Assembly: GCA_964475755.1 (NCBI GenBank)
Contig: CAYYXR010000001.1
Location: 124,001 to 188,000 of the forward strand
Direction of reading: 5' to 3'
Length of the DNA: 64,000 nucleotides
Source of the DNA: UBA11612 sp964475755
Lineage (GTDB): Bacteria > Pseudomonadota > Alphaproteobacteria > Rhodospirillales > Rhodospirillaceae
Each line of letters starts with the position of its first letter. Within the stretch, counting starts at the first letter, position 1. The translations under genes were made by a program, and so were the position numbers. The notes below the pieces were generated by a model that made no database searches, had not been told where the DNA came from, and worked only from the letters and a program-made list of their open reading frames with translations. Shown piece by piece: positions 24,585-34,162 of this stretch.

Positions 24585-25802
24585 TCACATAGGGCAACGG
24601 CTAGGTTCCAGTGTGCCATTTTTTACGGAAAAAAACTGCGAAGAATCGCCCAATTCTTTGAACAAATTTGCATCTGTTCCGGTCATCCAGGCCTGCGCGC
24701 CCAACTTTAGAATTTCCTCAAAAAGGCTCGCGCGGCGGTCGGGGTCAAGATGGGCGGCAATTTCGTCCAAAAGCAGAATCGGCACATGTCCACGCCGGTC
24801 CCGTTGCAAGCGCGCATGCGCCAGAATCATCGAAATCAGCAACGCCTTCTGTTCGCCCGTGGAACACAAGGATGCACGCTGGCCATCCGACGGATGGCCA
24901 GGCGCAATCATTTTGACATTGAGCTCTGAGCGGTGCGGACCCGCACCGACATCTGGATTTCCGCGCCGTTCATCGTGCAGGCTTTTGCGTACGGCATCTT
25001 CGGCATCAATGGCCGGCATCTTCGCAAGCCAGCCGTCCAGCTCTCCCTCCAGGGCGAGATGTGCGGCGGGAAACGCGCCGACCGCCGCTTCGAGCTCCCT
25101 GTTGATTTGAGATAGAAAATCGTGACGGGCCGCCGCCAAAGCAACACCGTGGCGGGCCATCGTGTCTTCAAGCGCGGAAAACCATTTTTCATCGCCATCA
25201 CCGTCGCGCAGCAAACGCAGGCGCTGACGGTAGGCCTGTTCGTAGGCCGCTCCGCGGCCGGCATGATCAGCATCGATAGTCACGATGAGCCGATCGATAA
25301 ACCTGCGGCGCGCACCTGGGCCGTCGGCAAATAATCGGTCCATGGCGGGCGTCAGCCACACGACACCAAGATATTGAGAAAACACAGCCGCGCTTTTTGC
25401 GGGCTCACCGTCGATATGAACGGCCCGCCGCCCTTCGGCGGCAGCGGTGACTCCGGTGCCCAAATTGATAAGGCCGTCCGCCGTCCTAAGGGCGATGGCC
25501 ACCGCCCAGGACTTAGTCTCGTCTTCATTCGCACCGCCGAACGCGCGCACCACCTCGCCGAGTTTAGCGCCGCGCAGTCCGCGCCCCGGCGCGAAAAACG
25601 AAAGCGCCTCCAAAAGATTGGTCTTCCCCGCCCCGTTCGCACCGGTGAGCACGATGGGGCGGTGGTCCACATCCAATCGAACGGCATGGTAGGACCTGAA
25701 GCGGCTGACTGACAGGCTGTGAATCGAGACGCGATCACGAGCGGATTGATACGTGCCGTCCATATTTTCCGATGGCGTAAGCCGGTCCGATAACGCGGTC
25801 AC
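24585..25802 (-). CDS. recF: DNA replication/repair protein RecF
   Basis: SMC-like ATPase that loads RecA at gapped DNA with RecO and RecR. The 405 residues show Walker A (GANGAGKTN), the ABC-type signature CSTGEQKALLIS and Walker B/D-loop LLLDEIAAHLDPDRR. The N-terminal ~20 residues before SIHSLSVSRFRSY are longer than usual; a start at the in-frame ATG 13 codons downstream is possible, but the 4-bp overlap with dnaN favours 25802. Confidence 0.95.
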   Translation of the reverse strand: MTALSDRLTPSENMDGTYQSARDRVSIHSLSVSRFRSYHAVRLDVDHRPIVLTGANGAGKTNLLEALSFFAPGRGLRGAKLGEVVRAFGGANEDETKSWAVAIALRTADGLINLGTGVTAAAEGRRAVHIDGEPAKSAAVFSQYLGVVWLTPAMDRLFADGPGARRRFIDRLIVTIDADHAGRGAAYEQAYRQRLRLLRDGDGDEKWFSALEDTMARHGVALAAARHDFLSQINRELEAAVGAFPAAHLALEGELDGWLAKMPAIDAEDAVRKSLHDERRGNPDVGAGPHRSELNVKMIAPGHPSDGQRASLCSTGEQKALLISMILAHARLQRDRRGHVPILLLDEIAAHLDPDRRASLFEEILKLGAQAWMTGTDANLFKELGDSSQFFSVKNGTLEPSRCPM

Positions 25803-26917
25803 ACGCGCATCGGCATGAGCACGTAAACGGCGGATCCGTCAGCGACGTCGCGAATGATTGTGGGCGAGGCGGCATCAGCCATGGTGAAACGCACCGCGTC
25901 ACCTTCGATCTGCCCGAGAATTTCCAAGAGATATCGGGAGTTGAACCCAATTTCCAAATTGCCGGAATCATACGTTGCCTCGACCTCTTCCACGGCGCTG
26001 CCCGCTTCGGGGCTGGACGCGGAAAGGGTCATAGCCCCTTTGTCGCAGGTCATCTTGATCGATCGCGATTTTTCAGAGCTGATGGCGGAAACGCGGTCCA
26101 CAGCATTGAACATCGTTTTACATTCCGCCTCGAGCACCTTGTCATTCCCTGTGGGAATAACCCGCTCGTAATCCGGGAAAGTTCCATCGATCAGTTTCGA
26201 TGTCAGCGTCACGTCGTCAAAAGTGAATTTGATCTTTGAATCCGAGAGCGAGATTTCGACATCGCTGTCGGTTTCTTCGATCAGCTTGCGGACTTCGATG
26301 ACCGCTTTGCGCGGAACGATGACACCGGGCATGCCCGAAGCCCCATCGGGAAGCGGTAACTCAACGCGGGCAAGGCGGTGACCGTCGGTCGCGACGGCGC
26401 GCAGAACATCGACCTTTTCGCTTTTGGCGGCGTGCAGGTAGATGCCGTTGAGATAGTACCTGGTTTCCTCCGTCGAGATCGCAAAGCGTGTGCGGTCGAT
26501 CAGGGATTTCAGGTCCGCTGACCCGAGCTTAAACGTATGTCCCAACTTGCCGTCGGCCATGGCCGGGAAATCTTCCACCGGAAGACAGGCAAAATTAAAT
26601 CTGGAGCGACCCGCGGTCAGGACGATTTGACCGCCGTCGGAAGATGAAACGACCTCGACCTGGGCGCCATCGGGCAGCTTGCGTACGATGTCATACAACG
26701 TATGCGCCGGAACCGTGGTCGCGCCACTTTTGGACACTTCCGCCGACGTGCTTTCGACGATTTGAATGTCCATATCCGTCGCATTCAGGGACAACCGACC
26801 CTTGGCGGCATCCATGCGAACGTTTGAAAGGATCGGGATCGTGTTGCGGCGTTCCACTACACTTTGCACATGACCCAGAGATTTGAGGAGAGCGGCACGC
26901 TCGATGATCAGTTTCAT
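25799..26917 (-). CDS. dnaN: DNA polymerase III subunit beta (sliding clamp)
   Basis: Ring-shaped clamp that tethers DNA polymerase III. The 372 residues have the usual three-domain clamp length and the ends MKLIIERAALLKSLGHVQSVV and VYVLMPMRV, the latter forming the hydrophobic peptide-binding cleft. Its last four bases overlap recF, suggesting translational coupling. The 244 bp between it and dnaA hold no gene and may carry a separate promoter. Confidence 0.97.
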   Translation of the reverse strand: MKLIIERAALLKSLGHVQSVVERRNTIPILSNVRMDAAKGRLSLNATDMDIQIVESTSAEVSKSGATTVPAHTLYDIVRKLPDGAQVEVVSSSDGGQIVLTAGRSRFNFACLPVEDFPAMADGKLGHTFKLGSADLKSLIDRTRFAISTEETRYYLNGIYLHAAKSEKVDVLRAVATDGHRLARVELPLPDGASGMPGVIVPRKAVIEVRKLIEETDSDVEISLSDSKIKFTFDDVTLTSKLIDGTFPDYERVIPTGNDKVLEAECKTMFNAVDRVSAISSEKSRSIKMTCDKGAMTLSASSPEAGSAVEEVEATYDSGNLEIGFNSRYLLEILGQIEGDAVRFTMADAASPTIIRDVADGSAVYVLMPMRV

Positions 26918-27161
26918 GTTCTTAAATTCTGTTTTTTGAGCCCTTCTTCACACGAGAGCCGCAACAGCCTCGCCCGGTGCCGGTGGAGAATGTCCAGCCG
27001 CGCCCCGGTCTCCGCAGGCAGAGCGCCATCGTGTGTCGAGAACCCAAAAGTATATCACAGGGGATTTTGGCACATAGGAAAAACTGGCTAAGCCGAGAGA
27101 TAGGCTCGCCAATTCCACTTTAAGGAGATGCGGTTATGCCGCTAGGCCGCTGGCGCCGACC

Positions 27162-28574
27162 TTAGCTTTCGAGCATGCGGGTGAGAAGCTCGACGTCTTC
27201 GGCAAATGCGCTGTCCAGCTTGACCAATTCCTCGACCTTGCGCACCGCGTGCATGACCGTGGTGTGATCACGTCCGCCGAACGCTCTGCCGATTTCAGGC
27301 AGCGAGCGGGAGGTCAATTGCTTGCAGAGGTACATCGCCACTTGGCGTGGGCGCGCAACGACGCGGGAGCGGCGCGCCGAACTCATATCCGACACGCGGA
27401 TCTTGAAGTGCTCGGCGACGCGCTTTTGAATTTCTTCCATCGTCAAACGCCGGTCGTGGGCGCGCAACAGGTCTTGCAGCAAATCCTGAGCCGTTTCCAA
27501 CGTCAGGGCGCCGCCGACCAATTGGGCATGAGCTACGAGCCGGGTAAGCGCACCCTCCAACTCTCGGACATTGGAGGTGATTTTATGGGCCAAGAATTCT
27601 TTGACCTTCTGGGGAACGGAAACACCCAGGTTTTCCGCCTTGGCGTCGAGAATGCCGAGACGCAATTCGAAGGTTGTGGGGTGCAGATCGGCCACTAAGC
27701 CAGACGACAAGCGCGAGCGCAGCCGGTCGCCGATTTCTTCCAGATTCGACGGCGATTTATCGGCGGACAGGACAATTTGACGGCCCTGGTCCACAAGGGC
27801 GTTGAACGTGTGGAAGAACTCTTCCTGGGTTGAGTCCTTGCCCGAGATAAATTGAACGTCGTCAATCATCAGAACGTCCACGGAACGGAATTGCTCCTTG
27901 AACGACACCATATCCTGATTTCGAAGGGCCCGAACAAAGCTGTACATGAACTTTTCGGCGGACAAGTACACGACGCGGCGTTGCGGCGAGCGCTGGCGAA
28001 TCTCCCAGGCAATGGCATGCATCAAATGGGTTTTGCCGAGACCGACGCCGCCATACAGAAAAAGCGGATTGAAACTGACCTGATCGCTTTCCGCGACGCG
28101 CTTGGCAGCCGCGTAGGCAAATTCGTTTGGCTTACCGACCACAAAGTTTTCAAAAACGTATCTCGAATCGAGCGGAGCCGAGAGATCGGCGCCAAGCGCG
28201 GCGCCAGAGCGCGGCAAGGACTCGGCGATCTTTGATCCGGTGCGCGGCGCGCCCGGAGGTGCAACCGGCGCAGGCGGACGCTGTTGCTGCACGCGGCCGT
28301 CCCGATTCACAGCGCCGACCTTTAGGGTGACTTTCCGGATCTTCGGATTTTCGCCCTGCCAAAGAGTGCGAATCCGTTCGGCGTAATGTGTGGAAATCCA
28401 ATCGCGCATGAAGCGCGTGGGGACCGTCAACTCCAATTCGCCGTCTTTCAGGCTGCTTGGCGTAATCGGCGTGACCCAGCTTTTGAAGGCAGAGTCCCCG
28501 AACTCCTGCTTGAGTCGCGATTTAACGCGATCCCATTCGGCATGATCGACGGCCGCTTCGTCTTCGCGTGTCAC
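27162..28574 (-). CDS. dnaA: Chromosomal replication initiator DnaA
   Basis: AAA+ initiator that binds DnaA boxes and opens oriC. In the 470 residues I see domain I (EFGDSAFKSWVTPI), a Pro/Gln-rich linker at about residues 95-110, Walker A (GGVGLGKTH), Walker B (VLMIDDVQFI), the arginine-finger region (RLRSRLSSGLV) and the domain IV helix-turn-helix signature GGRDHTTVMHAVRKVEEL. No frameshift is evident. The upstream 553 bp have no gene and are discussed separately. Confidence 0.98.
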   Translation of the reverse strand: MTREDEAAVDHAEWDRVKSRLKQEFGDSAFKSWVTPITPSSLKDGELELTVPTRFMRDWISTHYAERIRTLWQGENPKIRKVTLKVGAVNRDGRVQQQRPPAPVAPPGAPRTGSKIAESLPRSGAALGADLSAPLDSRYVFENFVVGKPNEFAYAAAKRVAESDQVSFNPLFLYGGVGLGKTHLMHAIAWEIRQRSPQRRVVYLSAEKFMYSFVRALRNQDMVSFKEQFRSVDVLMIDDVQFISGKDSTQEEFFHTFNALVDQGRQIVLSADKSPSNLEEIGDRLRSRLSSGLVADLHPTTFELRLGILDAKAENLGVSVPQKVKEFLAHKITSNVRELEGALTRLVAHAQLVGGALTLETAQDLLQDLLRAHDRRLTMEEIQKRVAEHFKIRVSDMSSARRSRVVARPRQVAMYLCKQLTSRSLPEIGRAFGGRDHTTVMHAVRKVEELVKLDSAFAEDVELLTRMLES

Positions 28575-29127
28575 GCTATGTGATCCCCTCGATACCGTCG
28601 CGCGTTAGGTTGCTTCTTATATAAGCCGACAACCCGCGCGCAGCGACGTCAAACCAACAACCCCATATGCCCGTCAGAAACGACTAAATCAGCGATCCGT
28701 TGCATGATCACATTCGCTTCTGCCGTCCACCTTCAATCAATGCAAAATGAAACTGGGCCATTGCATACAAATAATGCGACGGACTTTCTCGAGCTGAAAA
28801 AAATCTAGACAGCTCTTTGTTTCGCCTTTGCAGTTGATGATGGTTCGCGGCCCGTCTTTGACAACACGAATTGAAACGCAAATCCGAGTCCGCGTGGACG
28901 GCGGACAATTTAGCGTTCGAAACGTATGACACAAGTGCAAAGATTTCTTGACAGCGATACGCTGATTTCATGTTTGGCGAACGCCAATTGTCGCACGCGC
29001 GATGATGGCATCGGCGCATATCTTTGATTCACAAAGGCTTGATAATTTCCGTTTACGCAAACGGCAAACGACTCGGCGCTCTTCAAAATCGCTGAGCGCC
29101 GAAATCTAGAATGTGGGAAAGATAATT
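28575..29127. other. Intergenic region between rpsT and dnaA (553 bp)
   Basis: Both flanking genes read leftward, so this must hold the dnaA promoter and the rpsT 3' end. It is less G+C-rich than its surroundings, with several A/T tracts (GAAAAAAATC near 28796-28805). I found no consensus DnaA box (TTATNCACA); the closest is TGATTCACA, with two mismatches, near 29025. It is therefore an origin candidate by position only. Two perfect inverted repeats lie at its rpsT end. Confidence 0.5.
29049..29101. repeat. Two adjacent perfect inverted repeats downstream of rpsT
   Basis: The first is CCGTTT-ACGC-AAACGG at 29049-29064. The second has 8-bp arms, CGGCGCTC (29074-29081) and GAGCGCCG (29094-29101), around a 12-nt loop. 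They lie 27 bp and more beyond the rpsT stop. Neither is followed by a T run in the rpsT direction, so Rho-independent termination is not clear; mRNA 3'-end stabilisation is possible. Confidence 0.55.
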
Positions 29128-29394
29128 TTAAGCCGCGAGGGACTTGACGCGTGCCGTAAGCCGGGAAAGTTTACGCGCAGCGGTATTCTTATGTACGATA
29201 CCCTTACGTGCACCGCGCATAAGTTCCGGCGTGACTTGTTTCAATGCAGCGAGCGCGGCGGTTTTGTCGCCGGCGACCACGGCCGTTTCAACAGCCTTCA
29301 ACAACGTTCTGATACGGCTGAGGCTCGCGTGATTTCTTGTTTCTGCACGTTCGTTACGACGAATGCGTTTCTTGGCTGATTTATGATGTGCCAT
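29128..29394 (-). CDS. rpsT: 30S ribosomal protein S20
   Basis: Primary 16S-binding protein of the small subunit. The 88 residues form the typical helical, very basic protein, starting MAHHKSAKKRIRRNERAE and containing GIVHKNTAARKLSRL near the end. The 239 bp upstream (29395-29633) separate it from mutM and presumably hold its promoter; I see no other gene there. Confidence 0.98.
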   Translation of the reverse strand: MAHHKSAKKRIRRNERAETRNHASLSRIRTLLKAVETAVVAGDKTAALAALKQVTPELMRGARKGIVHKNTAARKLSRLTARVKSLAA

Positions 29395-29633
29395 TGAGCT
29401 GCGACCCGAATAAAACGGATCAATCCATTACAATTGTTGCCGAAAATGAAGCGCGGCTTATAGGGGATGACGAAGGCGCCGTCAACAGCGGCCGACGGAT
29501 TAGGCCGAACCCATCTGGGGCCCCCGCCGCCATCCGGGGTTTTGCCTTCACTTCTCAAAGAGATACCGTCAAGTCCGTGCCGACAAAACGTGGTGTTGCT
29601 TACCGCCTTTTGGGGTTGCGCCGCCGTCACCCC

Positions 29634-30467
29634 CTAAGTTTGGCACCGTGCACAGTAAAAGGTAGAACGGCCGCCTTGTACGATTCGCCGAATCTTGGCG
29701 TCGCTCTTCCCGGCCGCGCATGAACATATCTCGCCTGCGCGCCCATACACGCGCCATGAATGCTGAAAATACCCGAGCTCGCCGGACGGCTGCACATGAT
29801 CGCGCAATGACGAACCTCCCGCGGCAATCGCCTCGGCAAGCACGTCTTTGACCGCACTGACCAACGCTGCAATTTTGGCTTTTGAAACAGTTCCGGCCTT
29901 TCGCCGCGGTGAAATGCGAGCGCGATGCAAACTCTCACTTGCATAAATATTGCCGACACCCACAACAATGCGCTGATCAAGCAGTGCGGTTTTTATAGTG
30001 GTGGTGCGGCCCTTGAGCGCGGCATGCAAAAACGCAGGGGTAAACGACTCGCCGAGAGGGTCCACACCCAGATGACCAAAAAGCCGATGGCTATCGAGTC
30101 CGTTCGCCGGCGCCAAATCCATGAGACCGAATCGCCGGGGATCGTTGTACCGGATTTCCGCGCCATCATCTGTCGTGAAAAGGACATGATCGTGCGGCCC
30201 GGGCGGTGCGGTTTTTTTTAGGATCACCATCCGACCCGCCATGCCGAGATGAACGATCAGAACATTGCCATCGTCTAAATCCATAAGAATGTATTTGGCG
30301 CGTCGATGAATTTTCTGAACACGCCGTCCTTTAAGGCGGCCCGCGAATCTTTCCGGGAACGGAATACGTAGGTCAGGACGGCGCACAACCACGTCGGCGA
30401 ATCGATGGCCTTCAAGGACACCCGCCAAGCCCCGGCAAACGGTTTCAACTTCTGGAAGTTCAGGCAT
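29634..30467 (-). CDS. mutM: Formamidopyrimidine-DNA glycosylase (Fpg/MutM)
   Basis: Bifunctional base-excision glycosylase/AP-lyase that removes 8-oxoguanine and FaPy. The 277 residues begin MPELPEVET, with catalytic Pro2 and Glu3. They include the H2TH region (VGVGNIYASESL) and the C-terminal zinc finger with GGRSTFYCARCQT. The first zinc pair reads ICSCAAG: the two Cys are one residue apart, whereas the family usually has two to four between them. All four Cys are present, but the loop is compressed. It diverges from ubiE. Confidence 0.96.
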   Translation of the reverse strand: MPELPEVETVCRGLAGVLEGHRFADVVVRRPDLRIPFPERFAGRLKGRRVQKIHRRAKYILMDLDDGNVLIVHLGMAGRMVILKKTAPPGPHDHVLFTTDDGAEIRYNDPRRFGLMDLAPANGLDSHRLFGHLGVDPLGESFTPAFLHAALKGRTTTIKTALLDQRIVVGVGNIYASESLHRARISPRRKAGTVSKAKIAALVSAVKDVLAEAIAAGGSSLRDHVQPSGELGYFQHSWRVYGRAGEICSCAAGKSDAKIRRIVQGGRSTFYCARCQT

Positions 30468-30511
30468 TCGGATTCGTGGTGTTTACCAGCCCCTTAGATT
30501 ATTGTCCGGCC

Positions 30512-31309
30512 ATGTCCGGCACGCCCAAAGTACCCCACCCGAGCGCCGAGCGGGAAGAACCTGTCTCGCCGTCCACACATTTCGGGTATCGCGAAGTTCC
30601 CGCGTCCGAAAAAGCGGCACTTGTGCGGTCCGTGTTCGACGCGGTGGCGCCTAAGTACGATCTGATGAATGATTTGATGAGCGCAGGCATTCACCGGCTG
30701 TGGAAGACAACCGCGATAGATTGTCTTGCGCCGCGCACAGGCGAAGCATGCCTTGATCTTGCCGGCGGAACCGGCGATATCGCCTTCAGAATTCTCGAAC
30801 GCATCGGAAACCCGCGTATTCCGATCACCGTTTGTGACATTAACGTCGAAATGCTTTCCGTAGGCCGCGACCGCGCCATCGACCGGGGACATCTGACCGG
30901 CGTCCAGTGGGCCTGTGGGGACGCTGAGGCGCTGCCTTTCGGGGATATGCAATTCGATGCCTATTCCATCGCTTTTGGTCTCAGGAACGTAACGCATATC
31001 GATGCGGCTCTGGCCGATGCCCGGCGCGTGCTTAAACCGGGCGGGCGCTTCATGTGCCTGGAGTTCAGCAAAGTCATGGTTCCGCTTTTGGACAAACTCT
31101 ACGATACGTATTCATTTAGCGTTTTGCCGTGGCTGGGCGAATTTGTCGCCGGCGACCGTAACGCGTACACGTATCTTGCCGAGAGCATTCGCCGCTTTCC
31201 CGATCAAAAAGCGCTTGCCAAGCGGATGACTGATGCAGGATTTAGCCAAATCAAAGTTCGAAACCTGAGCGGCGGCATCGCCGCCATTCATACCGGCTGG
31301 CGCGCCTGA
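30512..31309 (+). CDS. ubiE: Ubiquinone/menaquinone C-methyltransferase UbiE
   Basis: SAM-dependent C-methyltransferase of quinone biosynthesis. The protein carries HFGYREVPASEKA, SAM motif I (LDLAGGTGDIAFRI), GDAEALPFGD and the C-terminal NLSGGIAAIHTGWR, all family hallmarks. I use the ATG at 30512, giving 265 residues; the frame opens at 30476, but that start lies 8 bp from the divergent mutM start. ubiB follows after 32 bp. Confidence 0.95.
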   Translation: MSGTPKVPHPSAEREEPVSPSTHFGYREVPASEKAALVRSVFDAVAPKYDLMNDLMSAGIHRLWKTTAIDCLAPRTGEACLDLAGGTGDIAFRILERIGNPRIPITVCDINVEMLSVGRDRAIDRGHLTGVQWACGDAEALPFGDMQFDAYSIAFGLRNVTHIDAALADARRVLKPGGRFMCLEFSKVMVPLLDKLYDTYSFSVLPWLGEFVAGDRNAYTYLAESIRRFPDQKALAKRMTDAGFSQIKVRNLSGGIAAIHTGWRA

Positions 31310-31341
31310 CGCGCCTGCAACAGGGACAATCACAGACTCAC

Positions 31342-32898
31342 ATGCTGCGCAGCTTTCGCAATATCAGCCGCCTCTGGGCGATCGGCCGCTGCCTTACGCG
31401 GCACGACGCGTTGACCCTTGCCGAGGGACATCCAGCCGGACGCACGATGGCGCGCATCGCCCGGCTCATCTGGAGCCCGCGCAAGTCCATGCGGGAGTTG
31501 CGCGAAGGCCAGCGCCTCGCCCTCGCGCTGACCGAGCTCGGACCCACCTTCATCAAGTTCGGTCAAGCTTTGTCGACGCGCTCCGACTTGTTGGGAGAGC
31601 AGGCCGCGGCGGATCTTTCCAATCTGCAGGACCGCCTGCCGCCGTTTCCATTCGCCGAGGCCAAAGCCACCATCGAGAGTGACTTCGCTGCCCCCCTATC
31701 GACAAAGTATTCGAGCTTTGATGAAAAGCCGGTGGCCGCCGCATCCATTGCACAAGTCCACTTCGCGACCACGACAGACGGCGACGACGTCGCTGTAAAA
31801 ATTCTGCGCCCAGGCGTGAAGCAGGCCTTCGCACGCGACATCGAGGTTCTCTATTGGCTGGCAGAGCTTGCCGAATCACTTTTCCCGAAGTTGAAGCGCC
31901 TCAAACCCGTTGAGGTGGTTCGCACGTTCGAGGAAACCGCGCGCATCGAGATGGATCTACGGTTCGAAGCCGCCGCCGCCGAAGAGATGAAAGAAAACTT
32001 CGCCGGCGATCCAACCTTTCGCGTACCTGCCGTGGATTGGCAGCGCACCTCTGAGCGGGTGCTGACCCTTGAGCGCGTTTCCGGCGCGCGGGTGGATGAT
32101 GCCAAGGCCGTCGCGGCAATGAATGTCGATCCGGTTGCGGTCGTGCGCACCGCCGCGGAAGCTTTCTTCAAGATGGTCTTCCATCACGGTTTCTTTCACG
32201 CGGACATGCACCCGGGCAACTTGTTCGTCACGCCGGAAGGCACCATCATTGCCATGGACTTCGGCATCATGGGCCGCGTGGATACGCCCACCCAAAAAAC
32301 ACTGGGAGAAATGCTGCTCGGGTTTCTGACCCGCGATTACCGCAAGGTCGCCGAGGTTCATATTCGCGCGGGTTACGTGCCGGACCACAAATCCGTGGAC
32401 GGATTCGCCCAGGCCTGCCGGTCCATCGCCGAACCCATTCTCGGCAAACCCATTTCGGATATCTCGATTGCCCGTTTGTTGGGACAGCTGTTCCAGATCA
32501 CCGAGACCTTCGAGATGCAAACTCAACCTCAACTTCTTTTACTGCAAAAGAGCATGCTGTTGGCCGAAGGTGTTGGGCGCACGCTCTCCCCGGATGTGAA
32601 CATGTGGGAACTTGCCCAGCCGATGATCGAGAGCTGGATGCGCGAGCGACTGGGGCCGGAAGCCGTGGTCACTGACGCCGCTTCAAATGCGTTGAGCACC
32701 CTGGAGAAGCTGCCGCGCATTATCGACCGTGTGGACGCGGTGACGGCCGACCTGTCCCGCGAGGGCCTTAAGCTCCATCCCGACACGGCGCGAGCCTTGC
32801 GCGGCGAAAGCGAGGGTGGAAAAGGGACGCGGCGATGGCCCGCCTGGCTGCCCTGGGCGGTAGTGGTAGGCCTATTGGCCGTGCTTATATTAAGTTAA
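31342..32898 (+). CDS. ubiB: Ubiquinone biosynthesis atypical kinase UbiB
   Basis: Membrane-associated ABC1/ADCK-family kinase-like protein needed for coenzyme Q synthesis. The 518 residues include the KxGQ motif (FIKFGQALSTR), the Ala-rich loop (AAASIAQVH), the catalytic region HADMHPGNLFV and the metal-binding DFGIMGR. A C-terminal hydrophobic helix follows (LPWAVVVGLLAVLIL). It is in one operon-like run with ubiE and coaBC. Confidence 0.95.
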   Translation: MLRSFRNISRLWAIGRCLTRHDALTLAEGHPAGRTMARIARLIWSPRKSMRELREGQRLALALTELGPTFIKFGQALSTRSDLLGEQAAADLSNLQDRLPPFPFAEAKATIESDFAAPLSTKYSSFDEKPVAAASIAQVHFATTTDGDDVAVKILRPGVKQAFARDIEVLYWLAELAESLFPKLKRLKPVEVVRTFEETARIEMDLRFEAAAAEEMKENFAGDPTFRVPAVDWQRTSERVLTLERVSGARVDDAKAVAAMNVDPVAVVRTAAEAFFKMVFHHGFFHADMHPGNLFVTPEGTIIAMDFGIMGRVDTPTQKTLGEMLLGFLTRDYRKVAEVHIRAGYVPDHKSVDGFAQACRSIAEPILGKPISDISIARLLGQLFQITETFEMQTQPQLLLLQKSMLLAEGVGRTLSPDVNMWELAQPMIESWMRERLGPEAVVTDAASNALSTLEKLPRIIDRVDAVTADLSREGLKLHPDTARALRGESEGGKGTRRWPAWLPWAVVVGLLAVLILS

Positions 32899-32940
32899 AG
32901 TCCCGCCCCGTCCGGACTTGGCCGACGATTGGAAATTCAC

Positions 32941-34152
32941 GTGCTTGAGAACAAGAAAATCCTCTTGATCGTCTCCGGCGGCATTGCCGCCGTGAAGGTC
33001 CCCGATTTGATCCGGCGCCTGCGTGAGCGCGGCGCAATGGTGACCTGCATCCTCACCAAAGGCGGGTCGCAGTTCGTAACGCCGCTGACATTGGCCTCGC
33101 TGTCGGGGAACAAGGCCTACCAAGACCTGTTCTCGCTCACCGATGAAGCAGAGATGGGACACATCCGCTTGTGCCGCGAAGCCGATATCTTGCTGGTTGC
33201 CCCAGCCACGGCCTACATCATGGCAAAAATGACCATGGGCATTGCCGACGATCTGGCCACCACCGCATTGCTGGCCACGGACAAGCCGGTGGTGATCGCG
33301 CCTAGCATGAATGTGATGATGTGGACTCATCCGGCGACGCAGGCAAATTTGCAGACACTCAAAGACCGCGAAGTGCAAGTGGTCGGACCGGGTGCGGGCG
33401 ACCTTGCCTGCGGGGAAGTGGGCGACGGACGCATGGCCGAAGTGCCGGACATCATTGCGGCGCTTTCACGCCACTTCCAAAAAAGCAGCGGCGATGGCCC
33501 ACTTAAAGGGTTTCGCGCTGTGGTCACCAGCGGGCCCACGCATGAGCCCATTGATCCGGTGCGCTATATCGCCAACCGCTCATCGGGCAAACAAGGACAC
33601 GCTGTTGCCAAAGCGCTATCGGACCTCGGCGCTGCGGTGACCCTGGTGACTGGCCCGACCAATCTGCCCGACCCGGACGGCGTCACAACCGTACGCGTAC
33701 AAACAGCATCGCAAATGATGAAGGCTTGCGGCGAAGCACTGCCAGCAGAGATTCTTGTCTGCGCCGCCGCTGTTGCTGATTGGTCGGTTGCCGGTCAAAC
33801 GGGACAAAAAATCAAGAAGGGTAAAAAGACACCAGAGCTTCGGCTTGCTGAAAATCCGGACATTCTGGAAAACCTGTCTCAACCCAGCCCGCAACGCCCG
33901 GGCCTTGTCGTCGGCTTTGCCGCCGAAACCGAGAACGTAGTCGAGAACGCCCAGCTCAAACGCGCGAAAAAGAACTGCGATTGGATCGTGGCCAATGACG
34001 TCTCCCCAGGTGTCGGTACGTTTGGCGGAGACAGCAACACCGTTCATCTGGTCACCGCCGAGGGCGTTGAAGACTGGCCAACCATGCAAAAACGCGCCGT
34101 GGCCGAAAGGCTGGCCGAGCGTATCGTCAAATTCGCTGAACAAAATTTGTGA
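32941..34152 (+). CDS. coaBC: Bifunctional phosphopantothenoylcysteine decarboxylase/synthetase CoaBC
   Basis: Catalyses two steps of coenzyme A synthesis. The N-terminal flavoprotein CoaC half has SGGIAAVKVPDL, the active-site His in EMGHIRL, and the PxMNxxMW motif (APSMNVMMW). The C-terminal CoaB half starts at PTHEPIDPVRYIANRSSGKQG. I prefer the GTG at 32941, with GGAA upstream; a TTG 12 bases earlier (32929) is in frame. That gives 403 residues. dut follows after 10 bp. Confidence 0.95.
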   Translation: MLENKKILLIVSGGIAAVKVPDLIRRLRERGAMVTCILTKGGSQFVTPLTLASLSGNKAYQDLFSLTDEAEMGHIRLCREADILLVAPATAYIMAKMTMGIADDLATTALLATDKPVVIAPSMNVMMWTHPATQANLQTLKDREVQVVGPGAGDLACGEVGDGRMAEVPDIIAALSRHFQKSSGDGPLKGFRAVVTSGPTHEPIDPVRYIANRSSGKQGHAVAKALSDLGAAVTLVTGPTNLPDPDGVTTVRVQTASQMMKACGEALPAEILVCAAAVADWSVAGQTGQKIKKGKKTPELRLAENPDILENLSQPSPQRPGLVVGFAAETENVVENAQLKRAKKNCDWIVANDVSPGVGTFGGDSNTVHLVTAEGVEDWPTMQKRAVAERLAERIVKFAEQNL

Positions 34153-34162
34153 GGCTAGACCC

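Noticed and set aside
28575..29127. Firm oriC call upstream of dnaA
   Set aside because: No convincing DnaA box cluster; position alone is insufficient in alphaproteobacteria.
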